From positions 124,001 to 188,000 of the forward strand of contig JANQEU010000030.1 in the NCBI GenBank assembly GCA_028278225.1: a stretch of DNA of 64,000 bases, read 5' to 3'. The notes under the pieces were generated by a model. The model ran no database searches, was not told the DNA's origin, and saw only the letters and a program-made list of their open reading frames with translations. Positions within the stretch are counted from its first letter, which is position 1. Each line of letters opens with the position of its first letter. Source of the DNA: Cyclobacteriaceae bacterium (lineage in GTDB: Bacteria > Bacteroidota > Bacteroidia > Cytophagales > Cyclobacteriaceae). This document shows positions 18,577 to 27,090 of the stretch, piece after piece. The translations under genes were made by a program, and so were the position numbers.

Positions 18577-19239
18577 CTAGCTAACAATCCTTCCGTCTTC
18601 CAGATGAATGATCCGCTGGCCATAACCGGCAAACTTCTCATTGTGCGTAACCTGGATGATGGTCATACCATCCTTGTGGAGTTGTTTTAGAATATCCATC
18701 ACTTCCTCCCCCTGACTTGAGTGAAGATTACCGGTTGGCTCATCCGCCAGTAAGAGTTTTGGCTTGCCGATGATTGCCCGGGCCACACCTACCAGCTGCT
18801 GCTGCCCCCCTGATAATTGTTCGGGGAAAAGATCTTTTTTTGCCACCATCTGAAAACGGTCCAGCATTTCTGCCACCATGCTTGATCGCTCTTTTCGCTT
18901 AACGCCACGGTATAACAGAGGTGTTTCAATATTTTCGTAAACGGTGAGCTCATCGATCAGGTGATAAGCCTGAAAAATAAACCCAATGTGCTCCTTATGT
19001 ATTTTGGATGTCCTTCTTTCATTGAACTTGTGAACCGGCTCATCCAGAAAATAGTATTCCCCGGCTGACTGCTTGTCAAGCATCCCGATAATATTCAGAA
19101 GCGTGGACTTTCCCGAGCCCGAAGGACCCATGATACTTACAAAATCTCCGCTGTTGATCTCAAGGCCAATTCCTTTTAGTATGAAAATACGTTGATATTT
19201 GGATTCAACATATTTATCAACATCAATAAGTTTTATCAT
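18577..19239 (-). CDS. ABC transporter ATP-binding protein, LolD/MacB type
   Basis: A 220-residue single nucleotide-binding domain. The Walker A is GPSGSGKST (38-46), the Q loop lies in FIFQAYHLIDELTVYENI, the signature is LSGGQQQLVGVARA, the Walker B is LLLADEPTGNL, and the H loop is VTHNE. This subfamily pairs with FtsX/MacB permeases and powers conformational coupling across the envelope instead of bulk transport. No permease gene is adjacent, so it is an orphan; the paired FtsX permeases at 3.3-8.4 kb are candidates. The signature LSGGQQQLV differs slightly from the usual LSGGQQQRV, with the Arg replaced by Leu. Confidence 0.93.
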   Translation of the reverse strand: MIKLIDVDKYVESKYQRIFILKGIGLEINSGDFVSIMGPSGSGKSTLLNIIGMLDKQSAGEYYFLDEPVHKFNERRTSKIHKEHIGFIFQAYHLIDELTVYENIETPLLYRGVKRKERSSMVAEMLDRFQMVAKKDLFPEQLSGGQQQLVGVARAIIGKPKLLLADEPTGNLHSSQGEEVMDILKQLHKDGMTIIQVTHNEKFAGYGQRIIHLEDGRIVS

Positions 19240-19396
19240 TCAGATGTGATTGTTAATGATTAATTCAGGTCAATAATAAGCAGAAAATACCAAAGGCTGT
19301 ACCATAAATATAAATTCTTGATTCTGTGACATTTACACACATGAGTGCAAAATGTCTGTGTACGGAAACGATACAACCATGATCGAAAATCAGACA

Positions 19397-20032
19397 CTAA
19401 ATCGTCAGCAGAAGATCAGGTATTAACTCGTGTTCCCCATCAAACTCCGTCTTTTCAATCTCTATGCCAGTGAGCCTTTTAATTACTTCATGCTGATCCG
19501 GAATCTTCACTTCCTTCAGAAATGGATCCTTTGTTCCGGTGAAGTACCTGATCACCAAATCATCGGACCAATGTGCCACATCTTCCCTTGCAATGTCTTC
19601 CGGGAACTTGCCGGACCATATGATCAATTTTGAAAAGTCAATCCCGGAGAAAGCGGCAAACCGGCTGGCCGTAGCAGCACCCTGGGAAAAACCCAGAATG
19701 ATCAGTTCCTCAAAATTGTTTGTGATAATTTCCCGGTCAATAATCGCACGGAGATATCGTTGCTGATTTTCAATCTCCGTCAACCGGTCTTCTTTTGTCA
19801 TCCAACTGGATCCAACACGACCTGTGAAGCCTTCCAGGTAAAACCTGGAAAGTCCCTGAGGCGCTATAACAAAGTTGTACCTCTTGTCAAGTATACGAAA
19901 CTTGTTTATGAAGTATCGCGAAAGCATGCCATAGCCATGAAATACTAGCCAGATCTTCTTTGTTGTACTCCTGAGCCTGTTTAGGGTACAGTATGGGGCG
20001 CTTATCTCAAAATCCAGATGTTTCTCAATCAT
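19397..20032 (-). CDS. Alpha/beta hydrolase of the phospholipase/carboxylesterase type
   Basis: A 211-residue protein with an alpha/beta-hydrolase core. It has FHGYG as the oxyanion loop (31-35), the nucleophile elbow GFSQGAA (Ser116), an acidic residue in TGTKDPFL and His in DGEHELIPD. The size and GFSQG motif match the small carboxylesterase/lysophospholipase family. No signal peptide is present, so it is cytosolic. It starts four bases inside the end of the upstream membrane-protein gene (overlap 20029-20032), so the two are probably translated together and may act in one process, perhaps on lipids. Substrate unknown. Confidence 0.82.
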   Translation of the reverse strand: MIEKHLDFEISAPYCTLNRLRSTTKKIWLVFHGYGMLSRYFINKFRILDKRYNFVIAPQGLSRFYLEGFTGRVGSSWMTKEDRLTEIENQQRYLRAIIDREIITNNFEELIILGFSQGAATASRFAAFSGIDFSKLIIWSGKFPEDIAREDVAHWSDDLVIRYFTGTKDPFLKEVKIPDQHEVIKRLTGIEIEKTEFDGEHELIPDLLLTI

Positions 20033-21168
20033 AGAACAGCGGATTTGAACAGCAGGTCAGTCAGGATCAAAACAAGAGCAATAAAAAATAAGATGTAAAG
20101 CGTGAGGGTCCGCTTAGCCCTCCAGGCAATCAAAGCCAAAACAGCACCTGATATTCTCAACATATTCTGGGAAAATTCCACATCAAAATTGCCGAAGTAA
20201 ACGGATATAAATAAGCTCGAAATCAAAAGTAGCCCGAATATGGGAAAGACAAATTGCTTCTGCTTTCTAAAATACTGACGATAGTCAATCACAGCCTCAC
20301 GGGTAGTTGGAAACATGAACAATGAGATGAGATAGAGAAAAAAGGGAGTGATCATTACCACAAGGAAATTGAGTAAATGATCCGTGAAATGAACCTGAAT
20401 ATCCCATGATCCCCACCAGATGTCAATAAGAAGGAAGAATACCAATAGCGTCCACAATAAATGGATTAGGGAAAACCGGATTTCTCCCCACTTCCGGACG
20501 ATACGTGCCCAACCTATGAAAAACCTTGCTACCACGTAACCATACAAAAAAGACAGAAAAATTGTCAGGTGCTCAACTTTGGAATAACCGGTCAACTCCA
20601 TGTCATTCCGTCCCACCAATCCCCAGAAAAAGTCAACACCCACATAGGTGAAAACACAGAGCACGCCAACTATCAATATTAATAAATGAACGATCTGACT
20701 TCCTGATATGATGCCAACAACCGAAAGTACGAGACCTGCGTACTGAAATGTTGTCAGACCGCTTACCGAAACCACGAGATCGTACAGAAAATAAAATCCC
20801 AGAAGTGCGTACAGTTTCGTACTGTTTTTAAAATATGTGAACAACAGGTTGCCTGATCTCGTGTTGCTATCTCCGAATAGCAGGATTGTGATCAAATAAA
20901 AGATCAGCGTGTATGGGAAAATTTGAAGATAATCCCCTATTGATAGTGTAATATCCTCGCTCCTGTTCCATGTGTTCCACCAGAAAATCAAAAGGATCGC
21001 CAGCGACAGGAAAGCAAAAAGCAAAAAGTGCAGAGGTCTGGTATAATGCTTGTACCGTTTCAGGTAATGCCCGATCCCCTCGAAGTATTCCGACACTATA
21101 AATCCCATGATGATGGATTGTAATGTCATGAGATATTCCGCTTTGGAAAACCCTTTGATCTCTTCCAT
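20029..21168 (-). CDS. Membrane protein made of two tandem homologous halves, function unknown
   Basis: A 379-residue polytopic protein with about ten hydrophobic helices. Its two halves are similar. FSKAEYLMTLQSIIMGFIV (7-25) matches YSKVEHLTIFLSFLYGYVV (195-213), and the marker residues SK, E, L, S, G22/G210 and WW63-64/WW251-252 recur with a constant offset of 188. The second helix pairs (LHFLLFAFLSLAILLIFWWNTW and IHLLWTLLVFFLLIDIWWGSW) also align. No known transporter or enzyme motif was recognised. It is encoded with the alpha/beta hydrolase downstream. The ATG at 21168 gives a plausible N-terminus; a small gap separates it from the FNR-like regulator. Confidence 0.75.
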   Translation of the reverse strand: MEEIKGFSKAEYLMTLQSIIMGFIVSEYFEGIGHYLKRYKHYTRPLHFLLFAFLSLAILLIFWWNTWNRSEDITLSIGDYLQIFPYTLIFYLITILLFGDSNTRSGNLLFTYFKNSTKLYALLGFYFLYDLVVSVSGLTTFQYAGLVLSVVGIISGSQIVHLLILIVGVLCVFTYVGVDFFWGLVGRNDMELTGYSKVEHLTIFLSFLYGYVVARFFIGWARIVRKWGEIRFSLIHLLWTLLVFFLLIDIWWGSWDIQVHFTDHLLNFLVVMITPFFLYLISLFMFPTTREAVIDYRQYFRKQKQFVFPIFGLLLISSLFISVYFGNFDVEFSQNMLRISGAVLALIAWRAKRTLTLYILFFIALVLILTDLLFKSAVL

Positions 21169-21223
21169 GGTGTAGAACAGGTTGTACCAGTATCCCCAAA
21201 TTAATATTTATTGAGCAAAAGGA

Positions 21224-21925
21224 TCAGCCTACCCGGCTGATATATTGGAGTCTTTCCAAATCCAGAATGTGGAGGTGGTTCCCATTGATTTCAGTGATTT
21301 TCTCATCGTTAAATTCTTTGATCAACCTTGAAATGGACTCCTGTGAGGTGGATATCAACTCAGCCATGTCCTTTCGGGAAATTGTCATTTTCATTTTGGA
21401 ACTCTTGTAGATATTCTCTTTCAGATGCAATACAAGTTCGGCAAACCGGCCTCTTATCTGTTTCTGTGTCAGACCAAACATCTGCTTATGGCCTTTTATC
21501 ACTTCCTCGCTCAACATCCTGATGATCTGCTGGGCAAATCCATGATTCTCAGAAATGAATTCTTTGAATAGTTCAATATTGACCTGACAGATATCCGTTT
21601 CTGTCACTGCTGTGGCAGTGTAGTGGTAAACCGGATGGCCTTCACCAAAAATCAAAGGCAACCCAATGAAATGTCCGTCCCCTTCCAGTGAAATAATGGT
21701 TGGGTGATCATTGTTCTCCATGTACAGCTTTACCAGTCCATCCTTCACAAACATCATGTTGGACATAAATGAACCCTGTTTACACAATGTTTCTCCTTTT
21801 TTGTAATGGATCTCCCTCCTATGGAGATCAACCCTCATCAGTTGTTCATTGGTCAGCATCCTGAATGCACCGGACATACAGGTGCAATTGATGCAGGGTA
21901 TTAGTATTCTGGGGTCAGTACTCAT
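21224..21925 (-). CDS. FNR-like Crp-family regulator with candidate Fe-S cysteines
   Basis: A 233-residue Crp/Fnr protein: cyclic-nucleotide-binding beta-roll (about 25-120), dimer helix and winged helix (about 155-225). The recognition helix STSQESISRL preserves the Glu, Ser and Arg that in E. coli FNR read TTGAT. Cysteines occur at 11, 14 and 16 (CINCTC) and at 113 in TDICQVN. Cys113 aligns with FNR Cys122 (MVCEI), and CxxC resembles the first FNR pair, although the third cysteine is two instead of six residues further on. An oxygen- or NO-sensing Fe-S cluster is therefore plausible but not proven. It is divergent to the respiratory cluster at 22.4-28.2 kb. Confidence 0.87.
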   Translation of the reverse strand: MSTDPRILIPCINCTCMSGAFRMLTNEQLMRVDLHRREIHYKKGETLCKQGSFMSNMMFVKDGLVKLYMENNDHPTIISLEGDGHFIGLPLIFGEGHPVYHYTATAVTETDICQVNIELFKEFISENHGFAQQIIRMLSEEVIKGHKQMFGLTQKQIRGRFAELVLHLKENIYKSSKMKMTISRKDMAELISTSQESISRLIKEFNDEKITEINGNHLHILDLERLQYISRVG

Positions 21926-21947
21926 TTTTTATCGTGCCTGTAACGGT

Positions 21948-21961
21948 TTGATTCAGGTCAA
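21948..21961. promoter_or_regulatory. FNR-like box upstream of the FNR-like gene
   Basis: TTGATTCAGGTCAA is an inverted repeat (TTGA-N6-TCAA) with one mismatch to TTGAT-N4-ATCAA. It lies 22 bases upstream of the regulator's ATG at 21925, suggesting autoregulation, and is about 440 bases from the divergent rhodanese gene. Confidence 0.5.
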
Positions 21962-22295
21962 TTATTTCATTGACGAATTTAGATGTAAAGGTTGAGGACT
22001 CCCATAACATATGTCATGTCCTTCATATGATATTTATCTAACTTGCCTTCGCATTTCAGGGCCTTGTATGCATTTGAAAATGGACCGGTCACCCATTAAA
22101 CTGAAGGCGCATATGAGGACACAAAGGAAAATCTGGAGCATTGAACCCGCAAATTTGATTCTTGCAGGCAATCCTGCATCTTCTGAATCCTGTCTCAAAA
22201 AATTCGATGATAGGCCGTGTCCTAATGAAGGAGCAAACTCTGGAATAAACTTGATACGCTCTAAAGAAACCACAAATCGTGGCTCATGATAGTAA

Positions 22296-22315
22296 TGACA
22301 AAAAGTATTTTGTCA
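22296..22315. promoter_or_regulatory. Candidate operator upstream of the respiratory cluster
   Basis: A 20-base inverted repeat with perfect 8-base arms TGACAAAA and TTTTGTCA around AGTA. It lies 83 bases before the first gene of the cluster (ATG 22399). The rest of the 473-base gap (21926-22398) holds the FNR-like box above; open frames there look non-coding. The binding protein is unknown. Confidence 0.4.
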
Positions 22316-22398
22316 ATAGGTCTTTTCGCTCTTATGTAACCGGCTAGGACAGAAAGATAACGACCTATATGATTTTGAACCTTAACCCTTATATTCTA

Positions 22399-23355
22399 AT
22401 GAAAAATTTCGCAAAAACCTCATTCTGGCTAGCGCTAGTACCCTTCCTAATGGTGGTTAGCTGTAAAGACGACGATGTCGAAGCATCGGAACCTTTTGAT
22501 ATTATGACGGAGTACATGATTGCTCAAAACCTTGATGTTTCCAGTGTGCTGAGTGATTGGATAGTTGCTGCTCCGGCAGAAGCAGATCTAAGCTCTTTTA
22601 CAGGTAATTATACCATTTTTGATATCAGAAGTGCGGATGACTTTAATGACGGACGTATCGACGGCGCAATAAACACAACGCTTCCCAACGTACTGGAGGC
22701 TGCGCAAAATGCCACAAAACCGATCCTTGTGGCATGCTACACAGGACAATCCGCCGGCCATGCTGTGATGGCGCTCCGGTTAAGCGGATATGCCGATGCC
22801 AAGGTCTTAAAATTTGGAATGTCCGGATGGCATACGGATCTTAAAGATCCCTGGGACGGAAACACCGGTGACATAGGTGTAGGACACACCAATTGGTCTA
22901 CAGACGCCGTGCAATCAAACACAACCTTTGAGAATCCTTCGTTCACCTCTTCAGAAACGACAGGAGAAGCAATTCTTGCGGAAAGAGTCCGGCATATGCT
23001 GGATAAAGGATTCCAGGGAGTGGCAGGAAGTGACGTTCTTGAAAATCCATCGAATTTCTTCATAAACAATTTCTGGGATCAGACTGATGTGGATCACTAT
23101 GGACACATAGATGAGGCTTACAGGATTAAGCCCCTGACACTTGCAAATGAGGAATTCCAATATATTGATCCTTCGCAAACGATCGTCAGCTATTGCTGGA
23201 CAGGACAAACTTCATCCATGTTGACTGCCTATCTTACTGTACTAGGATATGATGCTAAAAGTTTGAAATTCGGCGTCAATGGGATGATCTATTCCGAGCT
23301 TGAAAGTCACAAGTATGCTCCGCCTTCAGTGGACTTACCTGTTGTGACCAACTAA
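22399..23355 (+). CDS. Lipoprotein with two rhodanese-like domains
   Basis: A 318-residue protein from the ATG at 22399 with lipobox VVSC (Cys22), so it should be membrane-anchored and face the periplasm. The first rhodanese domain (about 70-160) contains FDIRSADDFNDGRIDGAIN and the catalytic-loop cysteine in ACYTGQSAGHA. The second (about 195-300) ends SYCWTGQTSSML. Both loops start with a cysteine but lack the arginines typical of thiosulfate rhodaneses (CRxGxR), and the two loops resemble each other (C-[YW]-TGQ-[ST]-[AS]). It probably carries persulfide sulfur or binds a sulfur compound. It is the first gene of the cluster that continues to 28238. Confidence 0.85.
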   Translation: MKNFAKTSFWLALVPFLMVVSCKDDDVEASEPFDIMTEYMIAQNLDVSSVLSDWIVAAPAEADLSSFTGNYTIFDIRSADDFNDGRIDGAINTTLPNVLEAAQNATKPILVACYTGQSAGHAVMALRLSGYADAKVLKFGMSGWHTDLKDPWDGNTGDIGVGHTNWSTDAVQSNTTFENPSFTSSETTGEAILAERVRHMLDKGFQGVAGSDVLENPSNFFINNFWDQTDVDHYGHIDEAYRIKPLTLANEEFQYIDPSQTIVSYCWTGQTSSMLTAYLTVLGYDAKSLKFGVNGMIYSELESHKYAPPSVDLPVVTN

Positions 23356-23438
23356 GCTTGAGCTAGTGGAGCCCGGGCATTTCGCCCGGCTCTTCTCTGA
23401 TCTTGAGTTAATCTTTTAACCTGAAACCCATCATGATC

Positions 23439-24533
23439 ATGAAAAAGATCTTGACGCTTACAATTGTTCTGACATCTTTTCTGTCCGGAACCAAAATCCA
23501 TGCACAAGGCTGTGCGGAGCCAACTTCGGATGAAGGCGTGACCATCTGGGGATATCTGCAACCGGAGTTTGTAACCTATTTTGAAGAGGATACGAGGGCC
23601 AACTTTCAGTTTCGAAGGATGCGAATAGGTGCTATGGGAAATATTCCCTACGACTTCAGCTACTATGTATTAGTAGAAACAAGCAATTTCATGAACCCCG
23701 AGGGGAATGGCGCTTATCTTTTAGATGCATTTGTTTCCTACAACCGACTGGATTTTGCTAAAGTTGCCATTGGTTCGTTTAAGTATCCGTTTGGTCTGGA
23801 GCTGAGTACGGCCTGTCATGGTCTTTATACCATTCGACGATCAAGGATTGTAAACGAAATGACTATTAACTATGATGGGACTTCAAATCGTGACATAGGT
23901 ATAATGGTATTGGGCGGCAGCAAAACATCGCTGCTGGCTTACCAGGTAGCCTTAACAAACGGCTATGGTATTTTCAGTACCAATAACAATCTCTTTGACA
24001 GTTATTCACTGACCGGCAGGGCTACCGTACAACCGATCGAAGGGTTGAAAATTGGAGGAAGCATGAGGTATGGCACGCTACCACCTGAATCTGACGATCC
24101 TTCAATTACCGAAGACGATAGTAAAATGCGATTTGGATTTGATATTTCCTACATGAAAGGGAAGTATATGATTCAGGCAGAATATATCGATGGTGAGGAC
24201 AAAGGTTCTTACACTACCGGCGGAGGATGCGACGGTGGTCCGGCTACCACATCCGTAGGCACAAAATACACGGAAGGTTTATATGTGATTGGCGCTTACA
24301 GGTTTGCCAATAACCTGGAACCTGTCTACAAAATTGAAACATTCTCCTCTACGGAGAAATCAACGGAATCCGCAAACTCCGGCGATGAATTATCCAGTGT
24401 CTGCCAGACATTTGGTCTAAACTATTATCCAAATGACTGGACAAGGCTTCAACTCAATTACACCTATGCAGCTGAAGATCCGAAAGAAGTCAAGAATGAT
24501 GCGTTGCTCTTACAGCTTCAAGTAAAATTTTAA
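23439..24533 (+). CDS. Outer-membrane porin, phosphate-selective O/P-like
   Basis: A 364-residue protein with a signal peptide (MKKILTLTIVLTSFLSGTKIHAQ) and the alternating aromatic/polar strands of a 16-stranded porin. FRRMRIGAMGNIPYDFSYYVLVE and AKVAIGSFKYPFGLELST are typical of the PF07396-like porin O/P group, and the chain ends LLLQLQVKF with a C-terminal aromatic. The name phosphate-selective is inherited and need not describe the substrate. Position between two rhodanese genes suggests it passes an anion such as a sulfur oxyanion into the periplasm. This is inference from neighbours. Confidence 0.82.
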   Translation: MKKILTLTIVLTSFLSGTKIHAQGCAEPTSDEGVTIWGYLQPEFVTYFEEDTRANFQFRRMRIGAMGNIPYDFSYYVLVETSNFMNPEGNGAYLLDAFVSYNRLDFAKVAIGSFKYPFGLELSTACHGLYTIRRSRIVNEMTINYDGTSNRDIGIMVLGGSKTSLLAYQVALTNGYGIFSTNNNLFDSYSLTGRATVQPIEGLKIGGSMRYGTLPPESDDPSITEDDSKMRFGFDISYMKGKYMIQAEYIDGEDKGSYTTGGGCDGGPATTSVGTKYTEGLYVIGAYRFANNLEPVYKIETFSSTEKSTESANSGDELSSVCQTFGLNYYPNDWTRLQLNYTYAAEDPKEVKNDALLLQLQVKF

Positions 24534-24545
24534 ACTGACAAAACA

Positions 24546-25403
24546 ATGAAAAAATCAATCTCAATTTCAATAATTCTAAGTTTCGCTTTACTGCTTACGA
24601 GTTTCGTTGCGACATCTCAGATTGATGTCATCAGCGCAAAAGAAGCCGGCAAACTTCTGAACGCCGACAACACTGTTTTTGTCTCCATGAGAACCCCGTC
24701 AGATTATCAGAAAGTCCACATCACAGGCGCCGTAAACATCAATCACAAGGATCTGTATGGAGATCTAAGTATGTTAAAGCCATCCGGCGAGGTAGCAAAA
24801 ACCCTTGGAGACAAAGGCATAGGTAATGACATGAATATTATTCTTTACGATGATGGAACCGGTAGATATTCCGGAAGAATGTACTGGATACTTGACCATC
24901 TGGGTGCCGGGAATGTCCGGATCATAGATGGCGGCATGAAAGGCTGGAGGATGGCAAGGAAACCGGTTACCAAGAATCCTACGAATGTTAAACCTGCCAC
25001 CTTCAACGTCAATGTGAACAAGTCAATCCTTGCCACAATGGATGACATAAAGAAAGCCATTGGGAATGATGCCGTTGTGATCGTTGATGTCCGATCCATT
25101 CAGGAGTATGACGGCAAGGCGGAAACGAAATTAAGAAAAGGACATATTCCTTCCGCCATCAGTTTCAACTTTCAAAATGTCCTGGAGGACAGCGGAATGA
25201 TGAAGAACGCCGACGCAATCGCTGGTTTGCTCGATAAAAACGGGATAACCAGGGACAAAGAGATAATTCTCTATTGCGAATCCAGCGTCCGGGCCGGTAT
25301 AGTCTACACCGTGCTGAAAGGACTTGATTACCCAAAGGTCAAAGTATACGATGGAGCTTACCTTGAATGGCAAGCCACCACGTCAAATAAAGTGGCGATG
25401 TAG
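24546..25403 (+). CDS. Periplasmic two-domain rhodanese (thiosulfate sulfurtransferase type)
   Basis: A 285-residue protein with a cleavable signal (SISIILSFALLLTSFVATSQ). The N-terminal inactive domain reads AGKLLNADNTVFVSMRTPSDYQKVHITGAVNI and LYDDGTGRYSGRMYWILDHLGAGNVRIIDGG, with no catalytic cysteine. The C-terminal domain has VDVRSIQEYDG and the active loop LYCESSVRAG, whose Cys is followed by a six-residue CESSVR loop. That inactive/active pair is the SseA/bovine rhodanese architecture. It could move sulfane sulfur between thiosulfate and acceptors in the periplasm. It lies 12 bases after the porin gene and is the second rhodanese of the cluster. Confidence 0.88.
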   Translation: MKKSISISIILSFALLLTSFVATSQIDVISAKEAGKLLNADNTVFVSMRTPSDYQKVHITGAVNINHKDLYGDLSMLKPSGEVAKTLGDKGIGNDMNIILYDDGTGRYSGRMYWILDHLGAGNVRIIDGGMKGWRMARKPVTKNPTNVKPATFNVNVNKSILATMDDIKKAIGNDAVVIVDVRSIQEYDGKAETKLRKGHIPSAISFNFQNVLEDSGMMKNADAIAGLLDKNGITRDKEIILYCESSVRAGIVYTVLKGLDYPKVKVYDGAYLEWQATTSNKVAM

Positions 25404-25478
25404 TAGTTGGTAATAAGGTGAACAAATGATGGGTGGGTGTTGGGTCCCGCCCATCGTTGTCACCTAAAGCAATTCAGG

Positions 25479-27086
25479 ATGAAAAGGATAAAAACAATTT
25501 TGATTTCGCTCCTGGTGGTCCTGATCCTCCCGGGGTACGTTGTTTACATAATCTTCAACTTTTACGGATCCAGGATAGCCACGAGGCTCCCCGTCGAAAC
25601 GGAGTTTTCAGCGGATCACATTTCTTCAACCGATCACTCGGAATTTGAAGTGCTGCAAGGTGATTTCGGGACTCCGAATGAGGTGACGGAAGCATGTCTC
25701 TCCTGCCACACAAAAAGAGATGAGGAGATAATGGCCACAGCCCACTGGACATGGGAAAGGGAAACCGCCATTCCCGGCCGGGGGGCTATAACAATAGGAA
25801 AGAAAAACCTGCTTAACAATTTTTGTACAGGAGCAACCGGAAACAACTCATCCTGCATGAGGTGCCATATCGGGTATGGATGGAAAGATAAATCGTTTGA
25901 TTTTGAAGATCCCAAAAACATTGATTGCCTGGTTTGTCATGATCAAACCGACACCTACTTCAAAAAGAAAGGAGAGGCAGGTTACCCTGCAACAGCCGAA
26001 AATGCGACCGCAGTTTACCCCGCTCCCGATTACAATTACGTATCTCAGAATGTAGGTTTACCCAGAAAAGAAAACTGCGGTATTTGCCACTTCTATGGCG
26101 GAGGAGGTAACAATGTCAAACATGGGGATCTTGAGGAAGCACTATTGGATTGTTCCTTCGAGGTGGACGTACACATGTCGTCCGACAGTCTGGACATGTC
26201 GTGTATAGATTGTCATAAAACGGAAAAGCACCTCATCAGCGGCAAGAGTTATTCAGTTTCCTCCGCTAATGTCAACAGGGTTACCTGCGAGCAATGTCAC
26301 TCCGGTAGCCCGCATCAGGACAGGATCCTCGATGAGCACTATTTGCGGGTCGCCTGTCAAACCTGCCACATTCCGGCTTATGCGAAGGTAAATTCAACAA
26401 AAGTGTGGTGGGATTGGTCATCCGGTGGCAAACTGGATGACGAAGGCAAACCTTATTATGAACCGGATGCCGACGGAAACCACAACTATCTTTCTGCAAA
26501 AGGAAATTTTGTCTGGGATGATAATATTGAACCCGAATATTACTGGTTTAATGGAACAGCCGATCACTACCTGAATTCGGATACCATCAGTGAGATACCG
26601 GTAAAAATCAATACACTGTTTGGTAATTATCAGGACTCGACAGCAAAAATATGGCCTGTCAAGGTCCACCGTGGCAGGCAGATGTATGATACTATTAACA
26701 ATACAATTGTTCACCTGAAATTAGCCGGCAAGAGAAAAGGAGAAGGAGCGTTTTGGATGGACTTTGACTGGGACACTGCGGCCTATCTCGGGATGAAATA
26801 CAACGAGAGGCCATATAGCGGTGAGTACGGATTTGTCGAGACGGAGGTATATTGGCCGATCAATCATATGGTTTCACCTAAAAGTGAAGCCCTGGATTGC
26901 TCTGACTGTCACTCAAGAGATGGTAAATTGAGTTCATTGAATGGTTTTTATCTCCCGGGAAGAGATCGTTCGCAAGCCATTGAGATTATCGGCATTGGGC
27001 TAATCATTCTTTCGCTCGCTGCAGTAGTGGCGCATGGATTTATGAGAGCCGTCGCAGCTTCAAAAAAGAATTATGCAAAAGGTTAA
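25479..27086 (+). CDS. Membrane-anchored octaheme cytochrome c, tetrathionate reductase (OTR) family
   Basis: A 535-residue protein with eight CxxCH heme motifs: 73-77, 126-130, 150-154, 200-204, 242-246, 270-274, 293-297 and 474-478. Seven are spaced within 225 residues and the eighth is far C-terminal. This layout and motifs such as CRxCHIGYGW and ICHFYGGGGNNVKHGD match the OTR-type octaheme family, whose Shewanella member reduces tetrathionate, nitrite and hydroxylamine in vitro. TM segments occur at the N-terminus (8-30) and near the C-terminus (AIEIIGIGLIILSLAAVVAHG), so it is membrane-held. The ATG at 25479 is chosen because it begins MKRIKTILISLL. The following cytochrome b is the likely electron donor. 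Confidence 0.9.
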   Translation: MKRIKTILISLLVVLILPGYVVYIIFNFYGSRIATRLPVETEFSADHISSTDHSEFEVLQGDFGTPNEVTEACLSCHTKRDEEIMATAHWTWERETAIPGRGAITIGKKNLLNNFCTGATGNNSSCMRCHIGYGWKDKSFDFEDPKNIDCLVCHDQTDTYFKKKGEAGYPATAENATAVYPAPDYNYVSQNVGLPRKENCGICHFYGGGGNNVKHGDLEEALLDCSFEVDVHMSSDSLDMSCIDCHKTEKHLISGKSYSVSSANVNRVTCEQCHSGSPHQDRILDEHYLRVACQTCHIPAYAKVNSTKVWWDWSSGGKLDDEGKPYYEPDADGNHNYLSAKGNFVWDDNIEPEYYWFNGTADHYLNSDTISEIPVKINTLFGNYQDSTAKIWPVKVHRGRQMYDTINNTIVHLKLAGKRKGEGAFWMDFDWDTAAYLGMKYNERPYSGEYGFVETEVYWPINHMVSPKSEALDCSDCHSRDGKLSSLNGFYLPGRDRSQAIEIIGIGLIILSLAAVVAHGFMRAVAASKKNYAKG

Positions 27087-27090
27087 TAGC

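Noticed and set aside
22011-22289. Plus-strand 92-residue and minus-strand 79-residue frames in the FNR/rhodanese gap
   Set aside because: Neither shows family features, a signal or membrane segment, and they overlap each other. The gap is better explained as a regulatory region.
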